64,000 nucleotides of DNA from Aotearoamyces nothofagi (lineage: Eukaryota; Ascomycota; Leotiomycetes; Leotiales; Tympanidaceae): NCBI GenBank assembly GCA_015345905.1, contig JADDTR010000028.1, forward strand, positions 1 to 64,000. The letters are read 5' to 3'. The notes beneath the pieces are model-generated. The model worked only from the letters and a program-made list of their open reading frames with translations. It made no database searches and had not been told where the DNA came from. This document shows positions 10,901 to 22,831 of this stretch, in pieces. Within the stretch, counting starts at the first letter, position 1, and the number at the start of each line of letters is the position of its first letter. Made by a program: the position numbers and the translations under genes.

Positions 10901-11618
10901 CTGACAATAATGCCTTTCTATTCCGACGGAGGCCGTCGTTACTCTGTACCATAGGAGATTCCCTGGTCAGGCAGTTTGATCCCTCCTGTACATTGTCAGC
11001 TTCTTGGCCCAAGGCAAATTAAATGACCACCAAATGCCTCCGGGCAAAACTTACCAGTAGATACCGTACGCCTGCAATAATGCCTCTCATGAATTCTTGG
11101 TTTCCAAAGACCTCACTATCTGCAGATAAGCCACTTCGCAAGAGGTCCCAGAAGTTCAACAGTGCCTTTAGAAGGCTTCGCATCGACTCTGGGTCGTATG
11201 CCTCGCAATAGTTTGTTGGAAGCCAGCCACGGGCTCCAGAAAGAAGTAAAGTGCCGTCAGCCCAGCCATTAGTATGTATGGAATGGACAAGAATGACATC
11301 GCCCTCGTTCAACGGCAAAGTTACTGTCGAGTCTGATATTGCGTCGGTAGGATGAAAAGTGTAGACTGTCCGTAGGAAATTGTGGAAAACTGGCTGAGGG
11401 TTTTCGAACTGATGGACCAAAGTCTCCTGAGTACCATTTGGAGTTGCTGGCGGTGTCATTTGTGTTTGATAGTCTGAAGATGCGGAACGACTATTGCTTT
11501 GGAATGAGCTACTTCTGCTGTACGTTGAATTGATGTTCAATGAGGGTATGTGGTTCTTATGGATATGAAGAGGTGCCACATGCACACTTGAGCGCATAGG
11601 CTGCTCGATCATCACCAT
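7953..11618 (-). CDS. CDC25: Ras guanine-nucleotide exchange factor, Cdc25 type (SH3-RasGEF_N-RasGEF)
   Basis: Two exons (11055-11618 and 7953-10985, 69-nt intron with GTAAGT donor and TACAG acceptor) give 1198 aa. Order of parts: Ser/Thr-rich N-terminus; SH3 domain at about residues 81-142 (VYTFHP, GDVILVHSIHTNGWADGTLL, GWLPTNYCE); long low-complexity middle; RasGEF_N near 730-865 (GGTLPALVERLT, FYLTFRLF); catalytic RasGEF from about 910 (DPLELARQLTIKEMNIFCSI, CLELNNYDTLMAIICSLNSS, PCLPFVGTYLTDLTF, INFDKHTRTAKIIGELQRFQ). Such proteins load Ras with GTP at the plasma membrane, upstream of cAMP/PKA or polarity signalling. The layout fits yeast Cdc25 better than single-domain exchange factors, but Bud5-like assignment is possible. 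Confidence 0.9.
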
Positions 11619-12633
11619 TGTCGGCGATTTTATATGGCAAACATGGGATATGTGAGAGCCTTTTCAAAACGACTGCTGGCCCTTAATCTAGTCAGGCGAC
11701 AGCACTTGATCGGGAGACGTCTTATTATTCTCTTGCCGTGGGGGTATAATTGAGTTTTGCTATCCAGATGTAACCTATACACCGCGCGTATTTTGACACT
11801 GGTCCAGCTGTGCAGGAATATATTTGGAAGTTGTTGTGACAAGCTTTGGGAAGCAATGCTGGTGTCGCGGTCTGCGGTTGAGGTAATGTTAGCATCAGGG
11901 CTTGAATTTAGAGTTTTACTTGTTTTGTTGTGATCAAAGGGCGAAGAATGTAAGTGAAGGGGGCCAGGAATGTCACGATGGTCTTGACCGCGGAAGGCTG
12001 CATACCTCATCGGGGGAACTCTGGGTCTCGGGAGGGTCGTCCTCGTCATGCAAAGCGATATCAAGAGCCAGTGCAGTTTGATAACCTGCCGAAGGTGCCT
12101 CCCAATATGTCCCCGAGTCAACGCTATATAACCGTGCTCGACTGGGAAAGAAATGGTCGGTCGAAATGCTTACTGGAAGGAAGAGAAACTTTGCCGGAGG
12201 GTTAGCAACGATATGCAACTTCTGAATGGGAGATGCGATCCAAGGACTAAGTGCATGGACAGCAATGCATCCAGGCTGTGCTGCCAATGCGTCAAGTCTC
12301 GGATGTGCCGTCAATCTTTTCGCCGTCGAGATGCTCTGGCCAGCAAAGGCAGGCCGTGAGTATATGAAACGGAAATGGGCTTTTGAGACGAGGTCAAGCT
12401 TTTCTACAAAGCCACCCGTCCTAGATCCGACGTGTTGGTGACAGGTAATGACTCGACAGTCAACGCCGAGTGTTGGAGGGCTTCCACTGCGTCGAAAAGG
12501 TGCCCGCTGCTTAAGAGGTCTGAGTGCTTTCCCGATCGGGACGTGACGAGGGGCGGACTGTTACTTCGTCCTTTGGGAATGCAAGGGTGTCGGAGCCGGT
12601 TGAAGGAGGGACCAAACTCTGTGCACAGCAACA

Positions 12634-12672
12634 CCCAGCCAGTTCAGCCAGTTCAGCCAGTTCAGCCAGTTG
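12634..12672. repeat. 9-bp tandem repeat (cagttcagc)
   Basis: About four copies of the unit agttcagcc in a row. A related, degenerate series occurs near 14040-14080. Confidence 0.85.
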
Positions 12673-13149
12673 GACAGTCAGGTCTTGGTGAAGAGGTGTG
12701 AGATGTAGATGATACATCTAGACCAGGCATTCAAGCAAAGGTGACAGCGAGGATTTGTCCTGGGGAGGCCTTCCGGCTGCACGGTTTTTCTCCATACGAA
12801 GGACAGCCAATGCAGGTGATAGGAGCTTGGTGTGCCTTTGAGCCCATGCATTAGTTAGGTGCCCTACCGGTATCTCGACTCCGGATCCACAGTGTGGTTT
12901 AGCTGCTTTTCGTGGCTCGACGGCTGCTCTGCGGATAGTCTGGCAGGAGAGGAGCGGCAGGCGCACGACGGCACAGGTCTAGCTGTCTAGCTGTCTACCG
13001 TAGCTGTCTCGCTGTCTCCCTTAGGGATCGGTGAATAGGCTAAAGGCAATACCGTGCTGTAGAAGCGTGCTGTGCTGGGTGCGCGTCGCAACTCGGACCG
13101 CACAGTGCGATTTCCCCTTCCCTGCAGGGACTCGTAAGACATGTATAGG

Positions 13150-13190
13150 ACAGTACAGGACGGTACTGTACAGTACTGCAGTACTCGAGC
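13150..13190. repeat. GTAC palindrome cluster
   Basis: Overlapping self-complementary words (cagtac, gtactgtacagtac, gtactgcagtac) fill the stretch. It can fold as nested hairpins on either strand. Confidence 0.75.
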
Positions 13191-14039
13191 ACAGGCTGGC
13201 TACCTTTCCTCCCTACCTCAGGCACCGTCTCTACTATATTATACAGTGCTATACTATACTATATACCTCGGGTATCCCGTAACGACTCGTTACTGACGAG
13301 ACGGCTTCACGAGCTCAGCAGTGCCCAATGCCAAAAGGCCCGTGGGGATCTGTCTTCCCTCGGCGTGGCGGTTGCGGTTGCGGCCTCCTGTCGCTCTGGG
13401 CCCCTTGCAAGGCATGTGCGTATGTACAGTACGGTCCGTACGCTGTCCCGACTTTCCTGTCCTCCCTAGTGTGCAGCTCCTTGTGGAGACCGCATCCCCC
13501 ATCCCCATCGCGTCTGTCTGTTCACAGCTCCTCGATGGGAGCACACGCAGGATAGATGCTCCCTACGGAGACGGGCTCCACCCACCGGACTTCTGCTTTT
13601 CTCTGCAATGCTAAGCCTCGTCTAACTATATTTGCGCCTTCTTAGAGGAGTGCCGTTGTTGTACGGTTGCATGTCTCCCAGGTCGATACAGTACAGCAGG
13701 TAGTATCAGGCCTTTGCTAGTGCATCGTTCATCGTTATGCCTCTTCTGCCTCTTCTGCTTCACGTCTCCGGTGGATTCTAGGGCAGTGGCAAGTTCAACA
13801 GGCTCCGTATCGCGTGGGGTTACTTACCACAGGGTTCTCAAGACATTTCTAGGGGGCCCTTGTACGGCGGCCCATAGCGGCTTCCGCGTCCCAGGGGCCT
13901 TAAGCGTTGAGATGCCCAGGGTAGGGCCTCGTCCCTCTTTGTTACGGCTCCGGACGGTAAGTTATGGCAAGCCTTCAGCGCATCTGTCGCTGTGCAAGCG
14001 CACATGCATATACCGTACATACCGTATCTGCCTCTCTGC

Positions 14040-14083
14040 GCACGTTCAGCATGCTCAGCATGTTCAGCACGTTCAGCCGTTCA
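14040..14083. repeat. Degenerate 9-bp repeat (ttcagcatg-like)
   Basis: Four to five imperfect copies of (g/c)ttcagca(t/c)g, similar to the repeat at 12.6 kb. Confidence 0.7.
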
Positions 14084-15950
14084 TAGCGTGCTTGCCATCG
14101 CCGGCTTGCCATCGCCGACAGGTGCCGTAGTGAACAGTGCAGCCAGCCTTTGTGCAAGGTGCCACGGCATTACAGCAGCTACGGTACAGCGTAGCCTGTA
14201 GCGTACCGTCCAGGCAATCTTCAGGTCGCCAATGCTACCCTTTAGGCACTGGCAGTGGTGGCACTACTAACGACTACCTACATGTCGTCGGCTCGCCTCA
14301 CTTCAAAGAAATCCTATCAATCCTACTACGGCATGCCCCATCACATCTCGTCACGTTATGAGCTCATTCTACATATGTATTTCGTATAGCTCGATTAGTA
14401 TACGGCCTGCCTACGTAGTACACACCAATGGCGGGGTATCTTCATCCATCTCGAACCCAACTGAGCAGCGAGATGGCGGGCGATATTGCACATGGCGGAG
14501 AGTAGGGCCTTATGGCTACATGGATAGATGATGTGACACTAACCCCGATATTAGTGAATACCGACATTGCTCTACAGCAGAGACCGAGATCACACCCAGG
14601 AACACAGCACCGTACATTCTCATTGGGCCCAAAGGTTCTGCGATACAGTACAGTGTCTATACGTCGAATCACACATAAGGCACGACATACATGTAGGTAT
14701 ACAGGCTCCACATCGCGAGTGTTGCATGTCAGGAAGGAGGCCATGGAGTATCAATTTTGGCTCGAGCTTACCTTGGCTAACCCCATGTCAACGAGAGATC
14801 GGCACAAGTATAATTTCTTTTCCAAGTGCAGATCGAGACTTAAATATGCTAGAGGTATCATCCACAGGAAGTGCATTCCGTACGTTAGCAATGGCCATGA
14901 CATCTTGTCCTCTAGCAAGTGGCAAACTCAACGGATGAGATTGCAACTGCCTTGTGCAACAGCGTTGGATTACCTTAATCAAGGAGTTGCCGCCGTGGCT
15001 TTTGCCGTTATTTGCTGTACCCCGTTAGCACCGTTAGACTTGCTTCTCGTTGTCGCAGCAATTTTCCCGGAAGGATCTCCAACAGTTCCGCGAGAGTTTC
15101 CGTCTCACATGCAGTCTCCGTCACATTCGCCCTTCCAACTCTCCCGTGCTCTCCTTGGGGCACTCCGTACTAACTTCCTTCCTGCGATATCATTCGCCAA
15201 CTATCTTTCAGCGTGGCCTACAATGTTCGAGGCCAAATCTTGCGCTTACTCCGCACGAGACCGGGCATGGTGCTCTTGCAGAATGTGTACGCACCATCAG
15301 CGAGGACGTCTTTTGACTATTGAATCAGTCTCCGGGTTTCGTGAGCACAGCCAGCCGTGAGGGCAGCCGGAAGAACGGTGCGCTAGCTTGTGGTCGTTGG
15401 GGCACCCGGGGATCAGACCAGTACGTACTGCACGGAGTTCTAGGTGGATCGTGGAATGCTCTGATACTCGCCGGAATAATTCCAAAAAGGCGCACAGATC
15501 GAATCCGGCTGTCTTTGCCCAACCTGGTAGCAATCTTTAGGCTACCGAAAGATCATTAGTTGCAGCACTTCCAAGAGCTGGCCAAGGTAAGCTGTTCGGA
15601 TTGATGCCCTCCCAACATCGCACAGCAAGTAGTGCTTTCCTTGCTGGCGCCTTGTCATTGTCCTGGACTATGTAAAGTGCAATAATAATACGAGCGCGCA
15701 GTAGGCAAGTAGTGCACAGTACTGCAGGACGGCACAGGACAGGGACAGCCTACTGCGCGCTTGCCAGGTTGACCGGCGACGGGCCAGCGCTTCTCGCCTG
15801 TAACGTTCCAAGCAGTGCTTAGTGCGGGACCTGACACCACGATCCTCGAAGCTACTCGATTATCGGGTCCTCGGCGTGTACGCGTTTACCTCGCCGCATA
15901 AGGGACTTTGTTGCCGTTAGTGCCTCGCTGCCTTGGGATCTTAGCCTCTG

Positions 15951-16020
15951 TGCCTAAGGTGCCCAGGGTGGCTGCCTAAGGTGCCCAGGGTGGCTGCCTA
16001 AGGTAGCTGCTAAGGTGCCC
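15951..16020. repeat. 22-bp tandem repeat, about two and a half copies
   Basis: The unit tgcctaaggtgcccagggtg plus gc occurs twice exactly, and shortened copies follow. The word tgcctaaggt reappears on the opposite strand near 43.2 kb in the second island. Confidence 0.8.
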
Positions 16021-17637
16021 TAGTAGCTCCAGACGACACTTCGCGGTTAAGGCCAGTGTACAGTGCTGTACATAGTATCAGAACCTCCGTGCGCCAAAGT
16101 GCCAGAGTGCCAGAGTGTCAAAGTCCGATGCAAACGACATCGCAGCATTCGTCGCCAGACTAAGTGGTGCGTGCTTATCCTCCGCGTCGCCTTGCCGTGG
16201 GAAATCCAGTCACTGGGAGTGGCCAAGCCCCGATCTGGGCCCAAATGACTGTTCCTGCTGGCTCCAGATAGACTCTACGCTTCAAGAACCAATACAGTAC
16301 GGCAGTCCTTGTGGATCATGGGTAGTGGGTAGTGGACAGTGGACAGTGGGCACTTCACGGCGTGTGAGGGTCGTGCTGATCCCGACAGAATCCGCCAACT
16401 ACATCAACTCCACATATTGTCTGCTACTTAAGTACAGGAAGTCCCTTGTCTCGGTCTCCAAGTCTCCAATACTCCATGCGAACGTGACAGCTAATCCCCT
16501 TCTCGTGACTCTCTTGCTACATACGTAAGGTACAGACTGTAGTAAAGTATCTGTGCTGATACAGTCGAGGAATACTCTGCGCTGGGTAGATGGCCCATGC
16601 TGCAACCGTACTGTCTGGACCGTACTGTCTGTTCTTCCATACATACTTTGGTACTACCGTACATGATACTATACTACGCGCTTTGCACCACGTGTTATCT
16701 GTAACTTTAGTTTTGCTTGATTAGTCATGAATATCTAACTTCTCAGCGCAGTATAGCGATTTATGACTATAAGCATAAGTAGTTTACTTAATAAAATAGA
16801 CTTAGAACGTCGACGTTATGCGGTATACAACACAATCCTGTCCGAGTCTTGGTCTCCTTATGGACTAGGTGGTATCCTCCGTGAATTTCCACGACCTCAG
16901 CTTCCCACCAGCACAATGGCGACTCGTGCAGGTAGACATTCACACCTGTCATAGTACTGCTGTAGGCGCTTCCATGTACAGTAGTTAGCGGATGCGGCGG
17001 GTTCATTGTCCAGCAACAGCCGCGATCGACAATAAGCGGCGAGATCCTCTTTAACCCTCGCCTCGCACCTCTGTCATCAAGGCTTCGTTCGTCATACAAC
17101 AGACTACAGTACTGTACAGTAAACTGCGCCAGCTCTGTATGGTTATATCCGGGGCCATGCTCCCTGAAGCTAGCAGGTGACGTTCGCTCCACAGTTTGAA
17201 AGGCCTGCCAGACTCAAGGTCGAAGCAGATACCCAGTCTGTGCGCTTCATGCACTCTGAGTGCTCAGGAGTCGGGATATGAGGGCTTTCCTCGGCAGTCA
17301 AACCTAAACACCGCACGAGCAATACAGAGCAATACAGTGTATCAGCCTCGGGCGATGTACTGTATATTATGATCTATCACGTCGAGCGCAAGTCGCTCTC
17401 GCTGTCGCTCCCAATTCCCTTCCTAACCACCCCGACGGGGACAACGGCTACGAGCCTGTCTATGACACGAGACATGTGCGTATTGAGCACATAGTTAAGT
17501 ACTGCTGTATACAGTCCTTCCCAGCAGGAATCTGGGCCTGGGGTTGCCCGGCCAGGATCCCTACTACGATAATTACGGCGAAGATTTTCCTGTCTCCTGT
17601 AGCAAGCATGAGTCGTTGGGAAGTTGTTATCTCTGTG

Positions 17638-17700
17638 GCTACAGTACAGTACATTGTACAGTAGCTAAAGTACTAGTACAGTACTGTACCTTACATACCT
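17638..17700. repeat. Dense GTAC palindrome cluster
   Basis: Repeated cagtac, gtacagtac and agtactgtac words over about 60 bp, including nested palindromes. Smaller clusters of the same words occur near 16056, 16607 and 17105. Confidence 0.75.
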
Positions 17701-19329
17701 TGAGTACCTTACAGTCCACCTGCGCACGATCAACAGATTAGATTTACCGTATGTCACGGGCAAATTATCCCCATGTCTCTACAGGGCTTGCAAAGTTGCG
17801 ATCGGCATCCCATCGATAGTGTGGCTACAAACAGTGCATACGGCACGATCCGTCGCTCTTGTGCCGTTTGAGAGGGACAAGCTAACGGCGATGGGTACGG
17901 AGTACTCGAGTATGAGCAGCGTTGGCCCCGTGTTCAATCCTGCAACATAAGTCTCGCTGGAATACTCCGCTGGGACCCCCTGCCATGCTTGACAAGGAGC
18001 ACTCGAGTGCACATGGGTAGGGTTACAGGGTCCCTCAACTGGATTTTACAGTGCTACTGGTATCATAGGTGATTGTTGAAAGTCAATGGATGGAGTGATG
18101 GGTATTAGAGTCCGTGGCGACACACAGACATCACATCGGAGGGCCTACAAGCCGATAAACTACTGTATCATGCTTGGCTGCTGACTTGCTATAGTACGTT
18201 CCGATCAACCTCAATGCAATGCGTGGCCTGGGACTTAGGGCTGGGAACCTTCGTTTATCATGTTAATGCGGTCTTGGGAGATCATCTTTGGGGAGGAGGC
18301 ACCCGCCGACATTGAATGATCCGAGTCTTGAGTGGAAGACCGTCGGTGTTTTGCGTTTTACCGAAGGCTACTTCGTACTGTTGAGACGCCGAGAGGTGAG
18401 ACAAGGATTCTGTCCTGTTCTCGAAGAATTGCGCTGTGTTCTATAATCATATAAGGCAGCTGTTTGAGGGAAGGTTGTTTCGCTGTTAAGGTTCGAGACG
18501 CTCTAATGGCATGCTATCGTTACTCGCAGGGTGTTATCAAAGAGACGTATCATGCCCAGGCACGCCACGATCGATCGATACTTGTTTCTCAAAGGAAAGC
18601 TTGGACCCGATCCTAGGGAGGTCAATGCCTCCTATGATACGTACTGTATAATGCATTATGCATGAACTCCAGGGATTATCGGCATATCCTACAGCAAATG
18701 AGCCAGAAACTTCTCCCTGTGATGGATGAAAGGGGTTTGCTGCAAATTCAGGCAGCAGTCACAGTCGTAGGTTAACTGAACCAGAAAGCTCGAGCCCCTT
18801 AACGCAAATTGGGGTAGCCTCACAATGATACATTTCTTACTTGATGCTGTATATACTATGGCTACTAGACAATCTTTTACCACAATCAAATGTAAGTTCT
18901 TTCTTCATACATGTACAACCCTGATATAGCTTATATCATCGCTTTTTCATACAAGACTAATTTTATAAATGTAACCTCTAATTCCATAGACGGAATGACC
19001 AATGAAATGCAATGATTTAAGACTATTAATATAACAAAATAGTGTTTCTGTCTTTTAATGGAGAATTAGAAATACAATTAATAAACAAACTGCATACAGA
19101 GCGAACAACAATTATTAATTTATGGATTGATGAAGATATTGAGGAGTTTATTGATTTATAGTAAAATAACCTGCAAGGCTGTTATAACTTACGGTGCAGC
19201 CTACGACATAAAATTCTTACCTTACAAGGCTGACTAGCAGAGGATCACACTCTGTTACAAATTACCAGAGAATAATCATGAAGAAGAGCATTTGTACAAC
19301 GCGAACTATATCTTAAGAAGGCACAGAAG

Positions 19330-19361
19330 TGGTGATAATGGTGGTGGTGGTGGTGGTGGCC
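19330..19361. repeat. (GGT)n microsatellite
   Basis: An interrupted ggt/gtg trinucleotide run of about 32 bp. Confidence 0.85.
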
Positions 19362-20153
19362 ATCGCTGACGGGCGACTGGCGGCTGACCTACAGCCCCCG
19401 AGGCTTAGCACACCCTTTCGTCTGTTCACCGCGTCCCCATCGATTGCTTCACCTGCGGCTCCGGATCGCTGCCTGCGGGCTGAACAAGGCTCAAATGCAC
19501 TCTGCACACCATCTCTACGGATATCTCGTCTGACAGCACATCAATTTCACTGCACTGCCACGCTTTGTACAATAACCAGTGCTGCTAACTCTGTGAGCTC
19601 TGCTCACACCGCAAGCAACCACGGGGAGAGCAGCTCTGCTCTATTCCATGATGTCCATCAAGTCTGCCCCACGCTTCCGAGTGGCGGGAGCGCCTGCTCT
19701 CAAATCGAGGCTTTCCACGACCAAGTTAGTCATGCCCATTGACCCTGCCTTGACGTTAATAGAACAACGAGAGTCGCCGCATGAGCTGCTCCGTATTGCA
19801 TGGCATTTGATAGATGCAGCCTTATCAGCCGCATCGTGGGGTCGACGCCCATGACGGAAGGCTTACCGCAAACAGGTTGCCATTTTGTGCTCCCACATCT
19901 CGTACAACGGTGTTTCTGACGCTGTTTTGGTGATGCTTCCTCTGAGCCTTCGAGGCATTCGAGGCATTCCAGCTCTTCCAGGCAGCATCCTTCTGGCACT
20001 CCTGCAAGATCACGTAGTACAATGGCCCCAAGGCCCGATTCACTGCCGCAATAGGCTTATTCTCAGTGCAAGATCGTCCCTTCTGATGCGTGGCTTAGGT
20101 TCGTAGAGTGTGAAAAAGATATGGTGGATGGCTGCCTAGAACCTGTCCCTTTG

Positions 20154-20160
20154 TATATAA
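20154..20160 (+). promoter_or_regulatory. TATA-like element upstream of the 20.3-kb orphan gene
   Basis: TATATAA lies about 175 bp before the ATG at 20334. A CT-rich, cat-rich leader follows (about 20160-20280), the usual arrangement before fungal transcription starts. Confidence 0.4.
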
Positions 20161-20333
20161 TGTCTCATTCGTCTCATACCTTTTCAGTCGGTCTTACTTT
20201 CTATCATCGTCTCAACGTCACACGTCTCATTGCATTTGTATCTTTAAAATTCACTTCATTATCTACCTCTGCTATCTCCGTTGAATATTGAGACGAGTAA
20301 ACTTTTACAACTCTTTAATAACATCACCCAAAA

Positions 20334-21145
20334 ATGTCCAACACGCTCAAGCAACTGGTCGCTGAACTTGCTTCCGAGGTGACCGGATGCATTGATCTTT
20401 GTGAAGTCATCCGGACAACCCGCCATGTTGGCAACACCACCCATAACCTTGATCGACTTGAGTCTGTTCTCGAGTGTGCAAGCCAGGTCCTAGCAATGGG
20501 CTTCAACACTTTCAGAAGAGCTGTAGGGCCACAAATGGATACCGGCGATGGTAAATACCCTGGAATTATTTACTCAAGACACACCACACCTTAGGCTAAC
20601 ATCTTTTAGAAACGGCAAGAAAAGAGATGGAACGCAATATCCACAACATCAAATCATCCATCAAAGCTAAGCTACATGATATTGCTTACCCCCCAAAACA
20701 GCGCGAAAGAGAAAGTGGCGAGCTCACCATGCCAGGCTTCAGCGCCCTACTCATACGCTGGAGGCCGATCTACCAAAGTGTAAATAAAACCATCAACACT
20801 TTGGCCGAACGAATCGAGGACGCTGCGGAGGCATCTAAACGAACAGCACAAGCACAGGTACCAGCACCCAAGCCTACGCCAGCGCAAATGCCGGCCCCCA
20901 GGACCAACGAGGCCACAATATCGGCGGATGAGCTACGCGTCTACCAGGAGCACATGAAGGACAGTTGGAAGGAGATCATCGTGGAAGGGAGGAGCTTCTA
21001 TATCAACGCATTTGACCAGAGCGAGGAGTATGAGATGCCACAAAATGCGTTTATCAAGTTCTGCCCAATGCCGTCACGCCAGCCGAGAACCCCGTCGTGG
21101 GATAAGCCATCGAAATCATCCTCAAGGCACACTGATGGATGGTGA
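20334..21145 (+). CDS. Orphan helical protein with a degenerate WW-like motif
   Basis: Two exons (20334-20550, 20610-21145) joined by a canonical 59-nt intron (donor GTAAAT, ctaac branch site, acceptor TTTTAG) give 250 aa. I do not recognise the family. Visible parts: a helix-rich N-terminal half (residues 1-145) with regularly spaced Leu/Ile/Val; a Pro/Ala/Gln-rich linker (about 150-175); then residues 192-216, which begin SWKEIIVEGRSFYIN and end EYEMP. This matches the spacing of a WW domain (first Trp, GRxYY.N, final Pro) except that the second Trp is Tyr. The tail is basic and Ser/Pro-rich. It stands alone between gene-poor stretches, with a TATA-like element and CT-rich leader upstream, so it is probably expressed. 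Function unknown. Confidence 0.7.
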
Positions 21146-22831
21146 TGATTGCTGTTGGGGAACCCGAAGAGACCTTCCTCATGAACTGGTCTGCTATGCT
21201 GTGCTTTCTAGTTACTTTTTTAGGGTCTCCTTTTAGCGATTACTTTTGTAAGATTATCCTACGGGACCAAGTGGAGTTGGGGAAAGGGAGTTGCCAATGG
21301 TACATTGCTGGGCCGGACAGCTGGTTAGATAGAGTTACGATCCGATTTGAATTGCACCCGAGTTGTCGTCTTCACCGGAACCTGTACACATGCTCACTCG
21401 CCCGGTAAACTTGCCAATGGCCGCTCCCATTTCGAGGATCCCATTCCTGCCTAAACGATGCTCCCTAATCCCGCCAGCAAATGGCGTGTCGAAGTATATA
21501 TGCATCACCTGATCATGTCCAGACATGCATTGGCTGAGCTGCTTGACCAGCAGGCTTTGGGGATTCCTTGCCATGCATGCTAGATGCACCACCCTGTGAT
21601 GCCCTGCATTCGAATCTCCACCCATCCATTCACGACCATCCCGTTGCAAGATCTCATGCACGGCTGCTTCCATCTAGCCAGGGATATGGAGTAGAACTCC
21701 TCTATCAGCAGTAATGATCTGTCCATTGATAGTTATAGACTTCTCCACCATCTGCTACAGGAGCCTGTGGAGCTCTAGACTTATCAGGCCGATGTTGATT
21801 TTGCATATAAAAGCATCAATTAACACTAGGCTAATCCTAGTTCCTCCTCCGCTGGCAACACAACCATAGTCTTTGGCTAAGAAAAAATATTCTCAACATG
21901 GAGCGGATTCGGTTGATGCCGTTGTAAACTTCATGATGGTTTTCCGATTGTTCGTCAAAAGGAACTTCCTATGACACGGTGGAGCAGATAAAACCCCTGT
22001 AATCTGGCTGTTGAATAAATGGGCTACAACGAGGATAGATCTGAAAGCTCGAATGCGAGTGGAGTTGTGGTTCTCGATCTCAGTATGTTACGGATCGTCA
22101 GACCTGCTCGACGCTCGATGCAACGACGTCATCCATAGAAAGATGAACTTCAGTTGTGGATATACACGTAACCTTGAATTTATTGTGTACAGCAATAGGT
22201 TAGAGTTCCATAGCGTTCAGTGCACTTGAGGCTGAATGATGCCAAAGGACGATGGTGCGGGCAGAAACATTGGCTGCGAACATTAAACATGCGACTCTAT
22301 ACAGACGACCATCTAACAGCCAGTATAGTTATTAGTGAATTAAGTGCAATACAACCAATTTAAAGGTAATTTGTATATGATATATATAAATTATTTAATA
22401 TTTAGTTGACAATCCCTTTCAATCAATTACTTCATATAATTTGACCTTATTATGCTTCGTTCAGTCCGCCGGCAATTTGATGTTCACGGCCAACTTTTCT
22501 GTCCGCACCCTTGTATTGTACTTGTACAGTACCAAAGTCAAAATCTGACCGGTGTGCCGTTTTCAGGATCACTTGACGTCTTGAGTCTATCTCTCAAAAG
22601 CCTTTTATTGTATGGATTAGAAATTAATAATACTGCCATCACTCTACTTGCGTATATTCAACTGCTAAGTTAGAACGGCTGGGTTATTTTTATTTTATTT
22701 TCAGAATACACCGAGAGTACCGACGACTGGAGCATAAGCAACGTGATTTGAAATGGAGATGTTACATAGGTGATGTGAGAAACCGAGCCATCCATCTACC
22801 TTTCCATGCATCCAATAAATGCCCGTCTTGT
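21146..22831. other. Intergenic stretch with a possible gene relic
   Basis: 1.7 kb without a complete gene. The minus-strand open frame at 21335-21673 is listed as a possible relic. From about 22.3 to 22.45 kb the sequence is AT-rich. Confidence 0.4.
21335..21673 (-). pseudogene. Possible fragment of an oxidoreductase-like gene
   Basis: A 112-codon open frame containing HHRVVHLACMARNPQSLL and HDQVMHIYFDTP. The spacing is reminiscent of the NAD-binding half of ferredoxin-reductase-like or flavohaemoglobin-type proteins (strand, H.AR, then a Y.DTP-like strand). Just upstream in the same frame, residues VEKSITINGQIITADRGVLLHIPG lead into a stop before the ATG, which suggests a decayed longer gene. 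No splice sites repair this convincingly. The resemblance is weak. Confidence 0.25.

Larger units (their letters stand above)
11619..20333. other. Gene-poor 8.7-kb island rich in GTAC words and short repeats
   Basis: No gene can be supported. From about 13.0 to 17.7 kb there are many overlapping palindromic words built on GTAC and CAGTAC/GTACTG, plus several short tandem repeats listed separately. The longest open frame (282 codons, plus strand from 14512) has no recognisable domain and no convincing codon bias. The first kilobase should hold the promoter of the Cdc25-like gene. Around 18.9-19.2 kb the base composition becomes AT-rich. Confidence 0.55.

Noticed and set aside
11619-12720. Several 60-160 codon frames upstream of the Cdc25-like gene
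   Set aside because: They overlap each other in different frames and show no motif; most likely promoter and leader DNA.
14512-15360. 282-codon open frame on the plus strand in the first island
   Set aside because: No recognisable motif, no domain-like hydrophobic pattern, mixed codon use and overlapping frames on other strands. A frame of this size is expected by chance now and then in 64 kb.
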